Below are positions 46,885 to 57,959 of a stretch of DNA of 64,000 bases, piece after piece. Position 1 is the first letter of the stretch. Each line of letters starts with the position of its first letter. The DNA comes from Gnetum montanum. Its lineage: Eukaryota > Streptophyta > Gnetopsida > Gnetales > Gnetaceae. Location of the stretch: NCBI GenBank assembly GCA_015680685.1, contig MNCI01021501.1, positions 57,612 through 121,611 on the forward strand, read 5' to 3'. A program made the translations under genes and the position numbers. Under the pieces are notes generated by a model that saw nothing but the letters and a program-made list of their open reading frames with translations, did not search any database and was not told where the DNA came from.

Positions 46885-47135
46885 CGTATGCTAAGTTTAG
46901 GCCATCTCAGGCCATTGCTAGTTCTGGGCCATTTCAGGCCGTTGTGCAACATGTCAGAGTGAAAAGCAACAATGCTAGTTTTAGGCCATTTTGGGCCATT
47001 ACGTAACATGCTGAAAGGGTAAAGCGAAAAAAGCAACAATGCTAGTTTTAGGCCATTTCGAGCCATTGTCCAAAAGAGATAATATGTTAATGAAGCAAAC
47101 AACAGTGATGATAGTTTTAGGCCATTTCAGGCCAT
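46885..47135. repeat. GTTTTAGGCCATTTCGGGCC module array in C (protease side)
   Basis: Five units about 45-70 bp apart with GGCC arms, as at 28500-28720 in B. They lie between the antisense gene and the end of protease. Confidence 0.8.
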
Positions 47136-47242
47136 TAGCATAGCATGCCAGAAGGATGGCATACTAACAAGGTGAGGAAACGATGAATGTACAAGGGATG
47201 GCAACTTGACAGGAAATAGTAGGATTGCTACGTTATGCGTAG

Positions 47243-48125
47243 CTACTTCCTCACTCGTTGTGGGTTGATCTGAACGTAAGGCCGAGGTGTTTCACCAGGG
47301 CACTTGTTCACATTGTTGTCCTCCGCTTGGAAGGGCAACTCGACCCATGTGTTTTTTATTTGGGATTTGGCTTGCTGAGCCGATCCTTCCATTGAATGAT
47401 TAATGCATGCATGAACAGGCACTTCATTCTCAAAGGTCATAACCTCTAAGCCCTATTCCATGTTTACGTTACTAATTGCTTATGTTCCACTTTGTCACCA
47501 CAAATTATCACTTCCCTACCCGCGTATGGTAAGTGGATTTCCTGGTGTATAGGCGAGGACATGGCCCTAAGTTGTGCTAACCATGACCTTTCCAAGATTA
47601 GGTTCAACCCAGGCATTTCTTCAACTACAATGAACGTTGCGTCTGTGGGGAACTGGTCCCCTGCTACAAAGTTTACGTGAACTATGCCTTTCACCAAGAC
47701 ACGTGCCCCGTTGAAGGACCTCAGACATGATGTCGTCGTTGGTTTGATCCGGTCTACCAATCCCAACTTATCCACAATAGGGAAGGAAATTACGTTCATG
47801 ATGGCCCCATCGTCAACTTATACCCTTTGGATCCAGTGTTGGACGACCCGAATTGTGATGAAGAGAGGTGTCATCACTTGACCCCCTTCGGGATCTTCCC
47901 TAATGGTGTCGTTAAGGAAAGTTAATCAGGATGGCGTGGGCTCTGCAGGTACAAAGGGAAGCATTACCAAGTGGATCACTTCCTCTTCTGATGGCATGTT
48001 TTCATTGACCAGAATCACCGTTAATATGCGGACTAGAGCTTCTCGGTTAGGTACAGATGTCATGATTAGGTTGTACAAGCTTGGTGTAGCATTCTTCTGC
48101 TTTAGAGCTTGCTTGACCTAGGTGA
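47243..48125 (-). pseudogene. aspartic protease of element C
   Basis: The minus strand shows VDDGAIMNVISFPIVDKLGL (catalytic D-D-G at 47814-47806), then FNGARVLVKGIVHVNFVAG, GLNLILERSWLAQLRAM and HQEIHLPYAG. The second signature reads LILERSWL where D has LILGHPWL, so a Gly is replaced. Upstream, a degraded LYNLIMTS segment (about 48075) matches the start of the D protease. A TAA lies six codons before the DDG. The frame ends at NPQRVRK, next to the possible 5' splice region. Confidence 0.83.
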
Positions 48126-48134
48126 GGGTGTCTA

Positions 48135-51061
48135 AAATGCCTTGCTGCCTACTTGTGTGACACTTTCCTCCTCTTCAATTCATCCCAGAAGACAAATCTC
48201 CCAAGGACAAGTAGCCTCAAATCTAGGTCCAGATCCCTGTCGACTGAGTGGTATAGGCTGCGTAATCTTGTCGACCTTCATCTTTGGTGATGAAGGTGCA
48301 GATGCAAGGGAGGAAGGCATAGGCTTGGGGATACCCTTGACAGTACTTCCCTTCGACGTCTCGCTCGACCAGTAAGCTTCTCGCCTTGTGGGGAGAGGAG
48401 GTTGTTCAATTCTAGTGCGCGAGATAGGGGTTGTCGAAGACGTCAAACCCTTGATGACAAATGGTGTTAGAGGTGTTAACTAACGGCACTGCATGGCCTC
48501 ACCAATAGGTAGTGCAAAGGTGGATGCCTGTGGTGGAACTTTCAGGATGAAGGGCAGCTGCAAGCTTGGACCAATCGTTGGTGGTGCTGGTGCACTACGC
48601 TGAGGCACATGGATCACAAATGGCTGGAAGGGTGGCCTGGGATCGTTGTCAATGTCGATGGCGTTGATAATGTAATTGGCATTATTGGCGTTGAGGGGAT
48701 CTATGTAGACATACATAGATTGATTTTCAAGGCATACTAGGTTGCTTTCGTCCAGCACCAACTTCCCTAGATTGATTAATCTTTGGATGTCATCCTACAA
48801 TGACAGACAATAATATGTGGTGTGACCACATAGTTGGTGGTAGTCACAAAACCTATCTAGCCTGAAACCCCTAGGGACTAGAGGCTCATTAGGTAGGGCC
48901 AAAGTGGGATTCCTAAGGAGCTCACAATAGGGTTGATGTCTTGCGTTTGCTTTTTTTGACATCTACTTGTGTTGGATGTACCCTACTGCCAACAGTTTCT
49001 TTAGGAGTTCTAAAGGTTTAAGAGGAAGCGAGGTGTATTTCGAGTGTTCTTTGCGCTCAAAGTTGGATTTGGTGTATGCAGATGTCTCAAGCGTAGCTGC
49101 AGCAGGTTGCAGTGCTTGGCCCAGTTTGGGCATAGGGTTAGCCGCAAGTATGGCCGATTTCTTGTTATTCTTGCTATTGCTACTGCTAGGTTTGGGCTTG
49201 GCCTCAGTTGCCACAGCAACCACTATGGTTGTTGGGGCCTTACCTTTGTCCTTCTTTGCAAAGGTGCTCTTGTAAGCGACATAGGCCGAGTCTTTTCTTG
49301 CCTCGGCCGCATCCTGTATGCTCTTAGTTTGAGCAAAAGCCTAACTGAGAGAGCGAGGAGCGAGATAGTATAGTTTGGACTTGATGAAGTCATTTACTGC
49401 ATCCTTAAAGACAGCCAACAACTGAGCCTCCGCACCAGGCTCACATATTTCATTAAGGGTTGCACTCCAACGTTGAATAAATTTTTGGATTGGTTCTAGC
49501 ACATCTTGTTTCACGCTCATCAACTGATCCAGTGTGGTTTCTAGCTTCAAGTTGTACTTGAAGCGTGTCACGAACTGGGTCAAGAGCTCTTCCAAACTTG
49601 AAATGGATGAGCATGGCAACACGTGGTACTAATCTAGGGCTTTCCTGGCTAGCGACATGGCGAAAACATGAATGATCATATGCGGCCATTGTTGCAATAG
49701 TAAAGACTTAGACCTGAAGGTGACAAGATGCGCGTTGGGATCTCCCTCCCCATCGTACTTCATGAAGTGTGGGAGAGACATCCTGGGGGGTAACGTTAAA
49801 GTAGGAATTGCAAGGTTGATGGGGTCGTCCTGATAAAAGTCCATGACTTGTACCATGTCAGACCCAACAGCTTTGAGGCATTTTATTTCCTCAGTGAGGG
49901 TCTGGATGAGCTGAAATGCTTGGTCCAAACCTAGTGACGTTGTGGACAGTTGAGGGACTGCAGTGGCAACTCCCACATGCGGCATGGTGGCGGTGGTGGG
50001 CTGACTCATCAACAATGCTGTTGGGGCCGCCCTTGCTAAAGGTGCTGCTTACATTGTCCACCATCTGCTGGGTGGTACTATCGGAGTACTAACAGTGGAT
50101 TGAGCCATTGGATAGACCGTTTGGGTCACCAGAAGGACAGACCATGGCCCTGTGCTAGGATGTACCATTTGCGGGGTTGTGTAGGTTTGAGGGCGAACAT
50201 AGTGAGACATCTGCGATGGTTGTAGAACAGATGAAGAAGCGAACGGGGTCTACTATGTGGATGGGTCGGGCCCTACCACAGTGGATGGAATCGACGCGTA
50301 TGTAGGAATTGGCATGGAAGTTATGTGTAGTTGCGAAGTTGGTACAGTGTGAACATGCGGTAGGGTAGCCGTGATAGGCGTATTACGCATTGCAGGAATG
50401 TGATGATAAACAGTTTGTAGGGGCACAGTTGCTATGAACGCAATAGGGGAATAAGGGTGATAATACGCTGGGAATGTGGCATGGCTACCCATTGCCATTG
50501 CAGTTGTAGGCTGTTGAAGCATAGGCGTGATGGAAAAGGGAGCGGTGACAGATAGCGGGTTAGCCCAGAAGGACTGAGTAGGCGAGACAGGAACAGGGTT
50601 GGTTTGACCTCCCTCGTCAGATTGGGAATCGACTTCCTCCTGTCCTTCTTGAAAGGTGTCTTCCTAGTTGGACACGGTGTCCTATTTTTTCCTAAGCCTA
50701 GCCAACTGGATTAATTAATTCAACAGCCTTTGATATGCTTGTGTTAAAGATAACGAAACACCGGGAGTGGGAACAAATTCCTTCCCATTGCAGTAGGTGA
50801 ACTCGAAGCTATGTTTTTCTTTGAGTTCATGTAAATCCAAGGGCAGATTAGCCTGCACCTTGGACAAAGGAAACTGTCATGCTCATGTTGCTAGGCTAAT
50901 CCTTCAAGTCATCGATTTTGGATTCTAAGAGATCGATGTGCTTCCAACGTCAGATTCAGTAGTTGTTCGGCACTAGTAGTGCCTTGAACCGTGATGGGAA
51001 CTTCAACATTGAAGAGGGCTTCTACGTTGAAGGCATTAGTAGTGGTAGTTGAAAAAGCCAT
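48135..51061 (-). pseudogene. gag of element C, decayed
   Basis: ATG at 51061 (MAFSTTTTNAFNVEALF) is followed by a conserved EAHRSLRIQ segment as in B and D. Pro/Thr/Ala-rich region about 50520-50000. Capsid core about 49900-49330: MDFYQDDPINLAIPTLTLP, KYDGEGDPNAHLVTF, FVTRFKYNLKLETTLDQL and NDFIKSKLYYLAPRSLS. Cys/His motif RFCDYHQLCGHTTYYC at about 48865-48818. Tail and linker to protease about 48760-48135, with DPLNANNANYIINAIDI also shared with D. Several stops and frame changes. Confidence 0.84.
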
Positions 51062-51149
51062 CGTTAAGTAGGTAATTATGCAAAAAGAAAGCGTAAAAGC
51101 TATGCCAAAGAGTGCAAATGAACAGGAAAATCAGAAGAAACAGTGAAGA

Positions 51150-51880
51150 AGAATCTTTACGTCTTGCCGGATTCTGGAGGAACTGTTAAGGCGACCGATC
51201 TACACCACACAAGGCGTAAACAACCACAACAGGGTGTCACATTTACGTCTATGTGAGCTAAGGTGCAGAGCATGTGCAAGATTACTGTAAAAAGGAAAGG
51301 CGAGTTAACTAGCCGTAGGAGGCTTTATGTCTCGTAGGGCTCCTGAGGAACCGTCGAAGCAACCGATCCACACCACAAGACGTGTAAATAACGACAGATG
51401 GGTGTCGAGTCTACGCTAATGCGTATCAGGGTGTAGAAGGCTTACGAGACTACCATAAGACAAGCAAGCTAACAAGAAGGCTTTGTGTCTTGCAGGATCC
51501 TCGAAGGATTGTCGAAGTGATCGGTTTGTACCACACAAGATGGGGTACAAAACACATGCAAGACAACCGTAAGACGGGCAAGCTAACTAGCGATCAAAAA
51601 GGCTTTGCGTCTTGCAGGATCCCCGAGGGACTATCGAAGTGACCAGTCTGTACCACATGAGATGGGGTACAGGACGCATGCAAGATAACCATAAAAGAGC
51701 TAATTAGTCAGTGATCGGAGGCCTTGTGTTCTGTAGGGCTCTCGAGGAACTGTCGAGGCGACCGATCTACACCACACAAAGTGCAAACAACTGCAAGAGG
51801 GTGTCGCACTTACACTTATGTGTATCAAGGTAAAGAAGGCTCACAGAACTACCATGACACACGAAAAAGACACCAAAAGG
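51150..51880 (-). repeat. Tandem repeats in the 5' leader of element C
   Basis: About five imperfect units of 120-180 bp, starting near 51150, 51320, 51477, 51597 and 51717. Each has CTTGCAGGATCC- or CTGTAGGGCTC-like words, GAGGAACTGTCGA, ACCGATCTACACCACAC, CGTAAACAACC and a GGCAAGCTAACTAG-type end. Element B has only one to one and a half units at the same place. The region is non-coding leader RNA. Confidence 0.78.
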
Positions 51881-51897
51881 TCCTCCTTCTAGCGCCA
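51881..51897 (-). other. primer-binding site of element C
   Basis: The minus strand reads TGGCGCTAGAAGGAGGA, six bases from the LTR edge. It keeps the GCGC that B and D have lost. Confidence 0.78.
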
Positions 51898-51903
51898 GAA
51901 AAC

Positions 51904-53508
51904 TGTAGCGACCAAAAACATGGACGGCTTGAAAACATCGAGGGGTCATCAACCCCATACTCGTAGGAGGGTCATTTTGGGTGTGTACAAATACAGGGCA
52001 CCCTGAACGGTCTAGTTGATTAGATAGGGACTTATGTCGAGATCAATATAGCATTTTGCAACATGTACCTTTGAGATGGAATGGAAATGCGAAATAATGC
52101 TTGAAAGTAAATAAAGCATAAAATGCAACACCAATGTGAAGTAATGCTTGAAAGTGAATAAAACAAAAAAAAATAATGCAAACAAGATAGCAGGTGAGAA
52201 ATAAAGTAAAGTGTAGTTAGAAACATGCACCACTCCGAAGCTACAGACTTGCTCTATCAAGATGGATACAGTCGGTTGCACAGTGTGATGAAGTGCAAAG
52301 ATCCCGAGAGTAACCAGGACGTGTAGACAAAAATAGAATATGCGCTTGGGCATAGAATTAGGTGTTGATAATGCGGGAATTCTACCAAGGTGGTAGAAGA
52401 AGGGTGCAATAGAGTGTCAGCTAAAAATGCTAACTATTTGCAGTGTCAAACAGAGAGCTTACAATGCTTGATGTTACAATGCCAAAGAGGAGAGAAGTTT
52501 TCAAAATTCAAAAAATTCTCACCCCTTGAATGCTATTTTTTTAAAAAAAATGTGAACTATCTTTTGCATGCTATTTTCCAGGGTATTTATAGGGCTAAAG
52601 GGCACACGTTGACTTTCCGGTGCCACTCGCGTCATGTATGACCGTTGGACCTACAAGACCATTGTAATGTGAAACTGTCATGCAATAACTGCGAGCCTAC
52701 CATGCCGTAATTACGTCGTCGTCGTTTGAAGATGTGCACCAACGATCCGATTAGGTGAAGTACATTGATGTCGCACAACCACCCGCATGCCTTGCTATGA
52801 TTTTTAGTGTAACATGCTTGGTGTAACGTAGTGCTTTGTCACGTGTTCTACTACACATATGTTGCTTGCTACGATATGCTACACTACGTAGTGTAGCTAC
52901 TAGCCTTAGTCACGAAAGTTTTGCCAATTTGCAAACTTCGTATTCTACGATGCAAGTCTTGCGAACTTCGTTGATTCTGTCCTTCGAGCTGCATTCTGTC
53001 CCTTCTGCAGGATTGCTACGCCTCGCTACGCAATGTAGTTCAATGTAGCATAGCAGCAGACATGGTCCGCCACTTCCTGACGGAAAGGGACATTGTTGCA
53101 AAACTTGAAATTGGGCAAGGGGAATGGTGGTGAAGCCGTTGTCATGCTACGCTACGTAGTGTAGCATAGTGTAACACTTCGTTCTACCATTTTCTTCTAA
53201 AGTTTGCCATGCTATGAGGCATAGCGTAGCAGACTTCGTGACTTAGAAAACTTGCCGAACTATTTTTTGCGCATCCAAAGTGCTGCTGCCAATTCTGCAC
53301 ATCATTTCTGAGCAGGCTATCAGCTGGTCAGGCTACTTTGGTAGACAAGAAGGATGACACAGAACCTATCCATGCTCAAAGTAGAAAATTTACCAAACTG
53401 GCTAGCTTGAACTCAGAATGTTCTCCTCTTGATGAATTACCGTAGTGCTACGTAGACTGCAAGAGCCTGGTGAAGCAAGGATGACCCTGCATTTTTTAGG
53501 GTGTGTCA
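51904..53508 (-). repeat. 5' LTR of element C
   Basis: 1,605 bp, TGTAGCGACC...GTGTCA on the plus strand, pairing with 35197-36807. TATA box 52591-52584. Palindromes at about 52870-52900, 53017-53057, 53143-53172 and 53208-53232. CATAG follows at 53509. Confidence 0.9.
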
Positions 53509-53513
53509 CATAG

Positions 53514-56024
53514 GTCAGCATCATAGTATGTACTTTGGAAGGCATTTTGTCTGAAGGGACTTTGAATGAGGCTGTAGAGGATGAGGGAGAAGCAAGTTCA
53601 TCAACTACAGGTGTCTATGAGGGCTTAGAAGGATTGTTAGTTTAGAACAAATGTCTTTTTTAGGGTTTTTTCTCTGAACCACTTGGTTGAGGAGCTGGTT
53701 GTAAGTTAATAGCACTTGTGATGTTTCTTTACTGCAATTGGGCAAAAATTTCACCCTGCATGGATGGAGTTTATCGTAGTTGAGTTAAGGGTGGAGGGTA
53801 ATATGAAAATGGGTATTCCCCTCTTGGAGATTAAACTATGTAGTATTCAAGAGGGTAGTAGTGGTACTAAAAGAAGCATGACTAGAATAGTTATGCAACT
53901 ACTGAACATAGTACCCACAGGGATCTGGCTGCCAATAAGGGTACTGTTGCCTTGGTGGTGCCATTCCCCATGACTATGGATGCTACCATTATTGGTACTA
54001 CTCATGAGGTTGGGGTGGAGCTCCACTCAGATAGTAGGCTTGCTATTGATGGAACTGCCTATACTTGCCTTGAGGATAGGAAAACCTCCTAGGTGCTTAC
54101 CTTCTCACCAATCTACAAGTGTTACATAATTGGATAACATCTCTTAGGATGTTCATATTGGTAACTTTCACATCCATCATCATTATCTATCTTAGATTCT
54201 GCAACCTATTTAATGGTAGTAACTTTGCCCTTACCCCTTTGATGGACACATTTAGCCTCTTTCATTCTCCTTTGGTCATGACTGCTACCTTGCTCTTTGG
54301 AATCTTTGGCAATTTTAAGGATTATTTGGAATTTTTCATCCAAAGAATCCAACATTTTATCTACTTTGGTCAATATTTCAAAAATAGATTTTTATATCAA
54401 CAAGGTTTTACATTGCAGCACTTTATCAAGTGGTGCCTCCTCCTCATTGTCACAAAATTGGACTTTCCTTTTTCAAATAGAAGGATCTCAGTTGTACTCC
54501 TCTATAATTTCCCTTTTCCACAACTTGCCTTCTTCTTTGGCCACTTTCTCAATCAGCCTTTGGATTTGATGAGCTCTAAGCTTTGAAAGTATCTCTTGGG
54601 CATAGACCCCAAAAGTTCTCTTTGTTTCTGTTCAAAGCCCATCTATGATATGGCAAAGCTACTCCCTTTGAGAAAAGTCATGGCCTAGGCACCTATGCAA
54701 TAGAGAGTAATATCTATCCATGGCCACATCCAAGGATTCATGTGTTCCTTGTCTCCATCTTTAGATTTGCTTCCTTAGATTGGACACTCGAGAGTATGTT
54801 TCATACTTGTCATTGAAGAGTTCAAGCATCATACTCCATCATTTGACTAATTCTAGTTCTAACGACTAGTACCAGCTTTTAGCCTCCTCAATGAGTATCC
54901 TTGGGAATAACTTTAGATTGTCCAATCTTTTTCAACATTTTGCAAGGCATAAGCATTGTGAAAGGTTTGAAAATGATTTTGTGGATCTGAGTTGTATCCC
55001 CCTTCAAACTTGGGGATATTGTTCATATCAAACCTTTTGATTCTACTATCTTTCACATGCCTCATTGGAATTCTCATGTCCTCTACAATATTCAACATGT
55101 TCCTTATTGCAAGAAAAGGCCCATCATAGTCATAGCCTTGTGATGGCCATGATGCCTATGATCTCTCTGCTATCCCTTCTTTCATGATGGTGGGCCTCCC
55201 TTGATTGCCCATGCCCCTAGTCTCTACTGGTCTAGCAGGTCCTATGATCATCTCTATTCAACTAATCACCTCCATCACAATCACGTCCTTTGTGACTTTA
55301 GTTGAAGTTAGAGGAGAAAGAAGATGAGAATGTCAAAGACAAAGAGGAAGGAGAGCTAGCACCAGCATGGTCCCTGCTAACCCCTCTTCTTCGATCACGA
55401 CTATGATCATCATGCTTGTCATTGTTGTGATGCTTGTCCATGTTCCTACCTTGACTCCCACCTTTTGAGCCCCCATGATCATGGGACTTGTTCTTCCTTG
55501 AACTAGGAATGTTCACAGTGGATTGTAAGTTTTGGTTAGGGCCTTCCTCATCAAAGAGAAAGGGAGGAGAGTAAGTGTTTTGAGAACTCCCAGAGAAGGA
55601 ATCCTTTCCTTCTTTTTGGCCTAGTAAGAACAAGGGGTTTATGAACCATTTCCCTTTTGATGCTTCGTAATGCATCTCCTATTATCGATCTTTCTTGTGT
55701 TGTGCCACAATGGGATGATAATCCCGATGGTTGTGGTCCTACACAATGTATTTAGCATTGAGCACCTAGATACCCAATTTCATGAGTTTAGAGTAGCATT
55801 GCAGAAACTGATCAATGAGATGACAACACAATGTTACCCTCCATGTTCCTCCACTGCAACTATTCATCTTGATGCAAGATGAAGGTGAAGCCTGTCACAT
55901 ACTCATTGGGATGAGTATAGATGACTCTGCATTATTGGGAAACTAGTGATCTTGACCATTCACACCTTTAATTGGAAGTATGCTTGAAAAATGGTGGAGA
56001 TTCAACCTTGTGAGAAGAAGACAT
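53514..56024 (-). pseudogene. gag of central Athila-like unit, right of element C
   Basis: ATG at 56024 (MSSSHKVESPPFFKHTSN). Charged His/Asp/Arg/Ser-rich N-terminal region about 55675-55298. Capsid core about 55100-54560: RFDMNNIPKFEGGYNSDPQ, HFQTFHNAYALQNVEKDW, then further plant gag motifs to a HIIDGL segment. A Pro/Tyr/Gln-rich tail (about 54110-53760) leads toward protease. The frame at the C insertion point continues into 35191. Many TAG/TGA stops. The 155-codon plus-strand frame at 54119-54586 is its antisense shadow. Core and tail match the left-unit gag at 1-2261. Confidence 0.78.
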
Positions 56025-56154
56025 TTTAGTTTTTGAAGAAAAATAATGTGCTTTTATTATTATTATTATTTTTAATGATTGTGACTTTAAGGTCCATTAC
56101 AACGTCGTTGAATAATTTCACTAACTCTTAGATAGTGCATGTAGCTAACTAAAG

Positions 56155-56172
56155 TCCTCAGCAATAGTGCCA
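56155..56172 (-). other. degenerate tRNA-Asp primer-binding site
   Basis: The plus strand tcctcagcaatagtgcca aligns with the tRNA-Asp 3' end at 13 of 18 positions. All five differences are C/T or G/A transitions. It lies one base from the LTR edge at 56174, exactly as at 2354-2371. Confidence 0.65.
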
Positions 56173-56173
56173 A

Positions 56174-57100
56174 TGATGAATAGCAAGTAGTCCTTACGCC
56201 CAACCATATGAATCACTAGCATTCACTAAGTGATCCAGTCGAATTCTATAGACTTTAGCTCTCTATGTACATTGGGTCTAGGAAGTGAATCTAATGTATG
56301 TGATCATTGTCTTCTCAATTTTACTTGTAAAGTGCAAGTGTATGGTTAAGTGTAATTAAGGCATATGATTTTTATCATTTTATATTTATTATTTAAATCA
56401 CCTAAATTCTAGAAAATAAAGTAATTAAATGATTGATTAATCTAATAACTAACTAATATCCTAATTCATCCTAACATAAGCATCCATTCCAATTTACCAT
56501 ACACATCTTGAACTACGTTACACCATTACTGGGTTACCAAGCATTAAGCATTACTAGGATTACCAAACATTAATGTATGCTCCAAATGGTCATACTTATG
56601 TATTATTAATTAATTAATTCAATACATTAAAGTAAATTCTCAAATAATAAATGCATTAAGTAAACATTAAGCTAATTCCAAATGTTGCAAGTTTTGTGAA
56701 GAAAACTTGTCTTTATTGTCAATCACACCGAGGTGTTTAGGTACATCAGTGTTCAAATAAAGATCCTTACACTTCTCACTCCTACTACAGACACTTAGAA
56801 AATATTCTAACTATTGAATGAAAAAAATGCAAGAGCTTTGCTAGGATACTAACAATGGAATGTCATAAATGCGACTAGCGATCCTGTATTTCTAGGAAAA
56901 GACAAACACTACATTGATGTGGTCACATCAACACATCAAACCACACATCAATGTAGCCGCAGTGACAAGATCGTGTCAATGCAACTCGAGGAAGACACTT
57001 CATCAAAGTCTAAACCAACTCCATACCACTTCTAGTAACATCACATTTCATCATACTAGGTCAACCACCATGAGACCAATGAACCATCATATTGAAAATA
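56174..57100 (-). mobile_element. Athila-like LTR between central and right units
   Basis: It starts TGATGAATAGCAAG at the primer-site edge, matching TGATAAGTAGCAAGG at 2373. Shared blocks include CCATACACATCTTGA, GGTTACCAAG and CACTACAGACAC-like sequence. The TATA box is not clear (a degraded candidate lies near 56890). The far edge near 57100 is approximate, because U3 has diverged too far to align by eye. By position it is the 5' LTR of the central unit and the 3' LTR of the right unit. Confidence 0.6.
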
Positions 57101-57929
57101 ACACCACTTAATAAGAAAAGATTGGGAAACATGCATTAAGATAATTAAAATTAATTAATTAATCATTAGTATTTATGTTATAGTCATTGACCACTAGTTA
57201 GAGAAGAGCCTTCAAGCATAGGTCACATGTCCTTCTAGTGGTACCCCAAGAATGGTTTTCTTTAGATTTAATTAATTAGTTACTTTATTACATTGCCATA
57301 GGACTATCTTCAACCATGGATCACATGCTTGTCTAGTAATGTAACAAGGGAATAATTATGTTAAAATAATATTTTCCAACAATAATTAAGAATAGAAGTT
57401 GTAATGTATCAACATGAAACTAGTGAGACCCATAGTGAAAGTTCAAGGAATTAACAAATCTCCTTAATGCCACAGTTTTGTCAAACCTTCTTGGTCCTTC
57501 ATCCTTTCTTCAAAGGATGTGATCATGAATTAATTTTAAGTTTCAAATGTAATAGGGATCAAATTATTGCCATGATAAGGATTTTTTATTAATGGAAATA
57601 AAGGGATGAATAAGGTAATCTCACTACTTTGCATAATGAATCCTTTAACAGTTTTGATATTATATATTAGAATTCCCACAACACAATTGGATCTTACATA
57701 AAAGTATCAATTTTCATTACAAAAACATTAAAATCACCTACAAATATAAAGAAAGATAACTTTAAGAAAATAGAAAATATATTTAAAAATAAAAAATTAT
57801 CAAGAAATGGAAATGTCCTAAGAAATAGAAAAAAGAACAAGAACTTTAGAAAATATGAAGAAATATAAAAATTAAAAAAGGTATAAAATAAAAAGGAGAA
57901 AAAATGACCTCATAAGATTTCAATTATAA
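57101..57929. other. AT-rich non-coding stretch
   Basis: No gene seen. It contains TTAATTAATTAA runs and two diverged copies of a block like GCATAGGTCACATGTCCTTC (about 57205-57245 and 57301-57345). The last part is A-rich (57720-57900). It probably combines LTR U3 and 3' untranslated sequence of the right unit. Confidence 0.5.
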
Positions 57930-57947
57930 TGGGTGTCTCCCCAATGA
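57930..57947 (-). other. possible polypurine/3' UTR motif of right Athila-like unit
   Basis: The minus strand reads TCATTGGGGAGACACCCA just after the integrase end. Athila-like elements commonly have a GGGAGGCAACCC-type block in their 3' region. The resemblance is by eye. Confidence 0.4.
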
Positions 57948-57959
57948 CTAAGTTTCATA

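Larger units (their letters stand above)
35197..53508 (-). mobile_element. Element C: Tat/Ogre-like LTR retrotransposon with antisense gene
   Basis: Minus-strand element of 18,312 bp with TG...CA LTRs and intact CATAG duplication. In its own sense: 5' LTR 53508-51904, primer site, tandem-repeat leader, gag, protease, intron-like interval (about 47240-41406) holding a plus-strand six-exon gene, RT, RNase H, second RNase H, integrase, module array, 3' non-coding, polypurine tract, 3' LTR 36807-35197. It is the only one of B, C and D with every Tat-type domain still present, so it serves as the reference for the others. Frames are broken by stops, so it is not autonomous. Confidence 0.92.

Noticed and set aside
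51150-51880. CRISPR-like array
   Set aside because: Units are long, imperfect and without short spacers; they lie in a retrotransposon leader in a plant genome.
54119-54586. 155-codon plus-strand frame
   Set aside because: Antisense of the Athila-like gag core, which has clear motifs on the minus strand.
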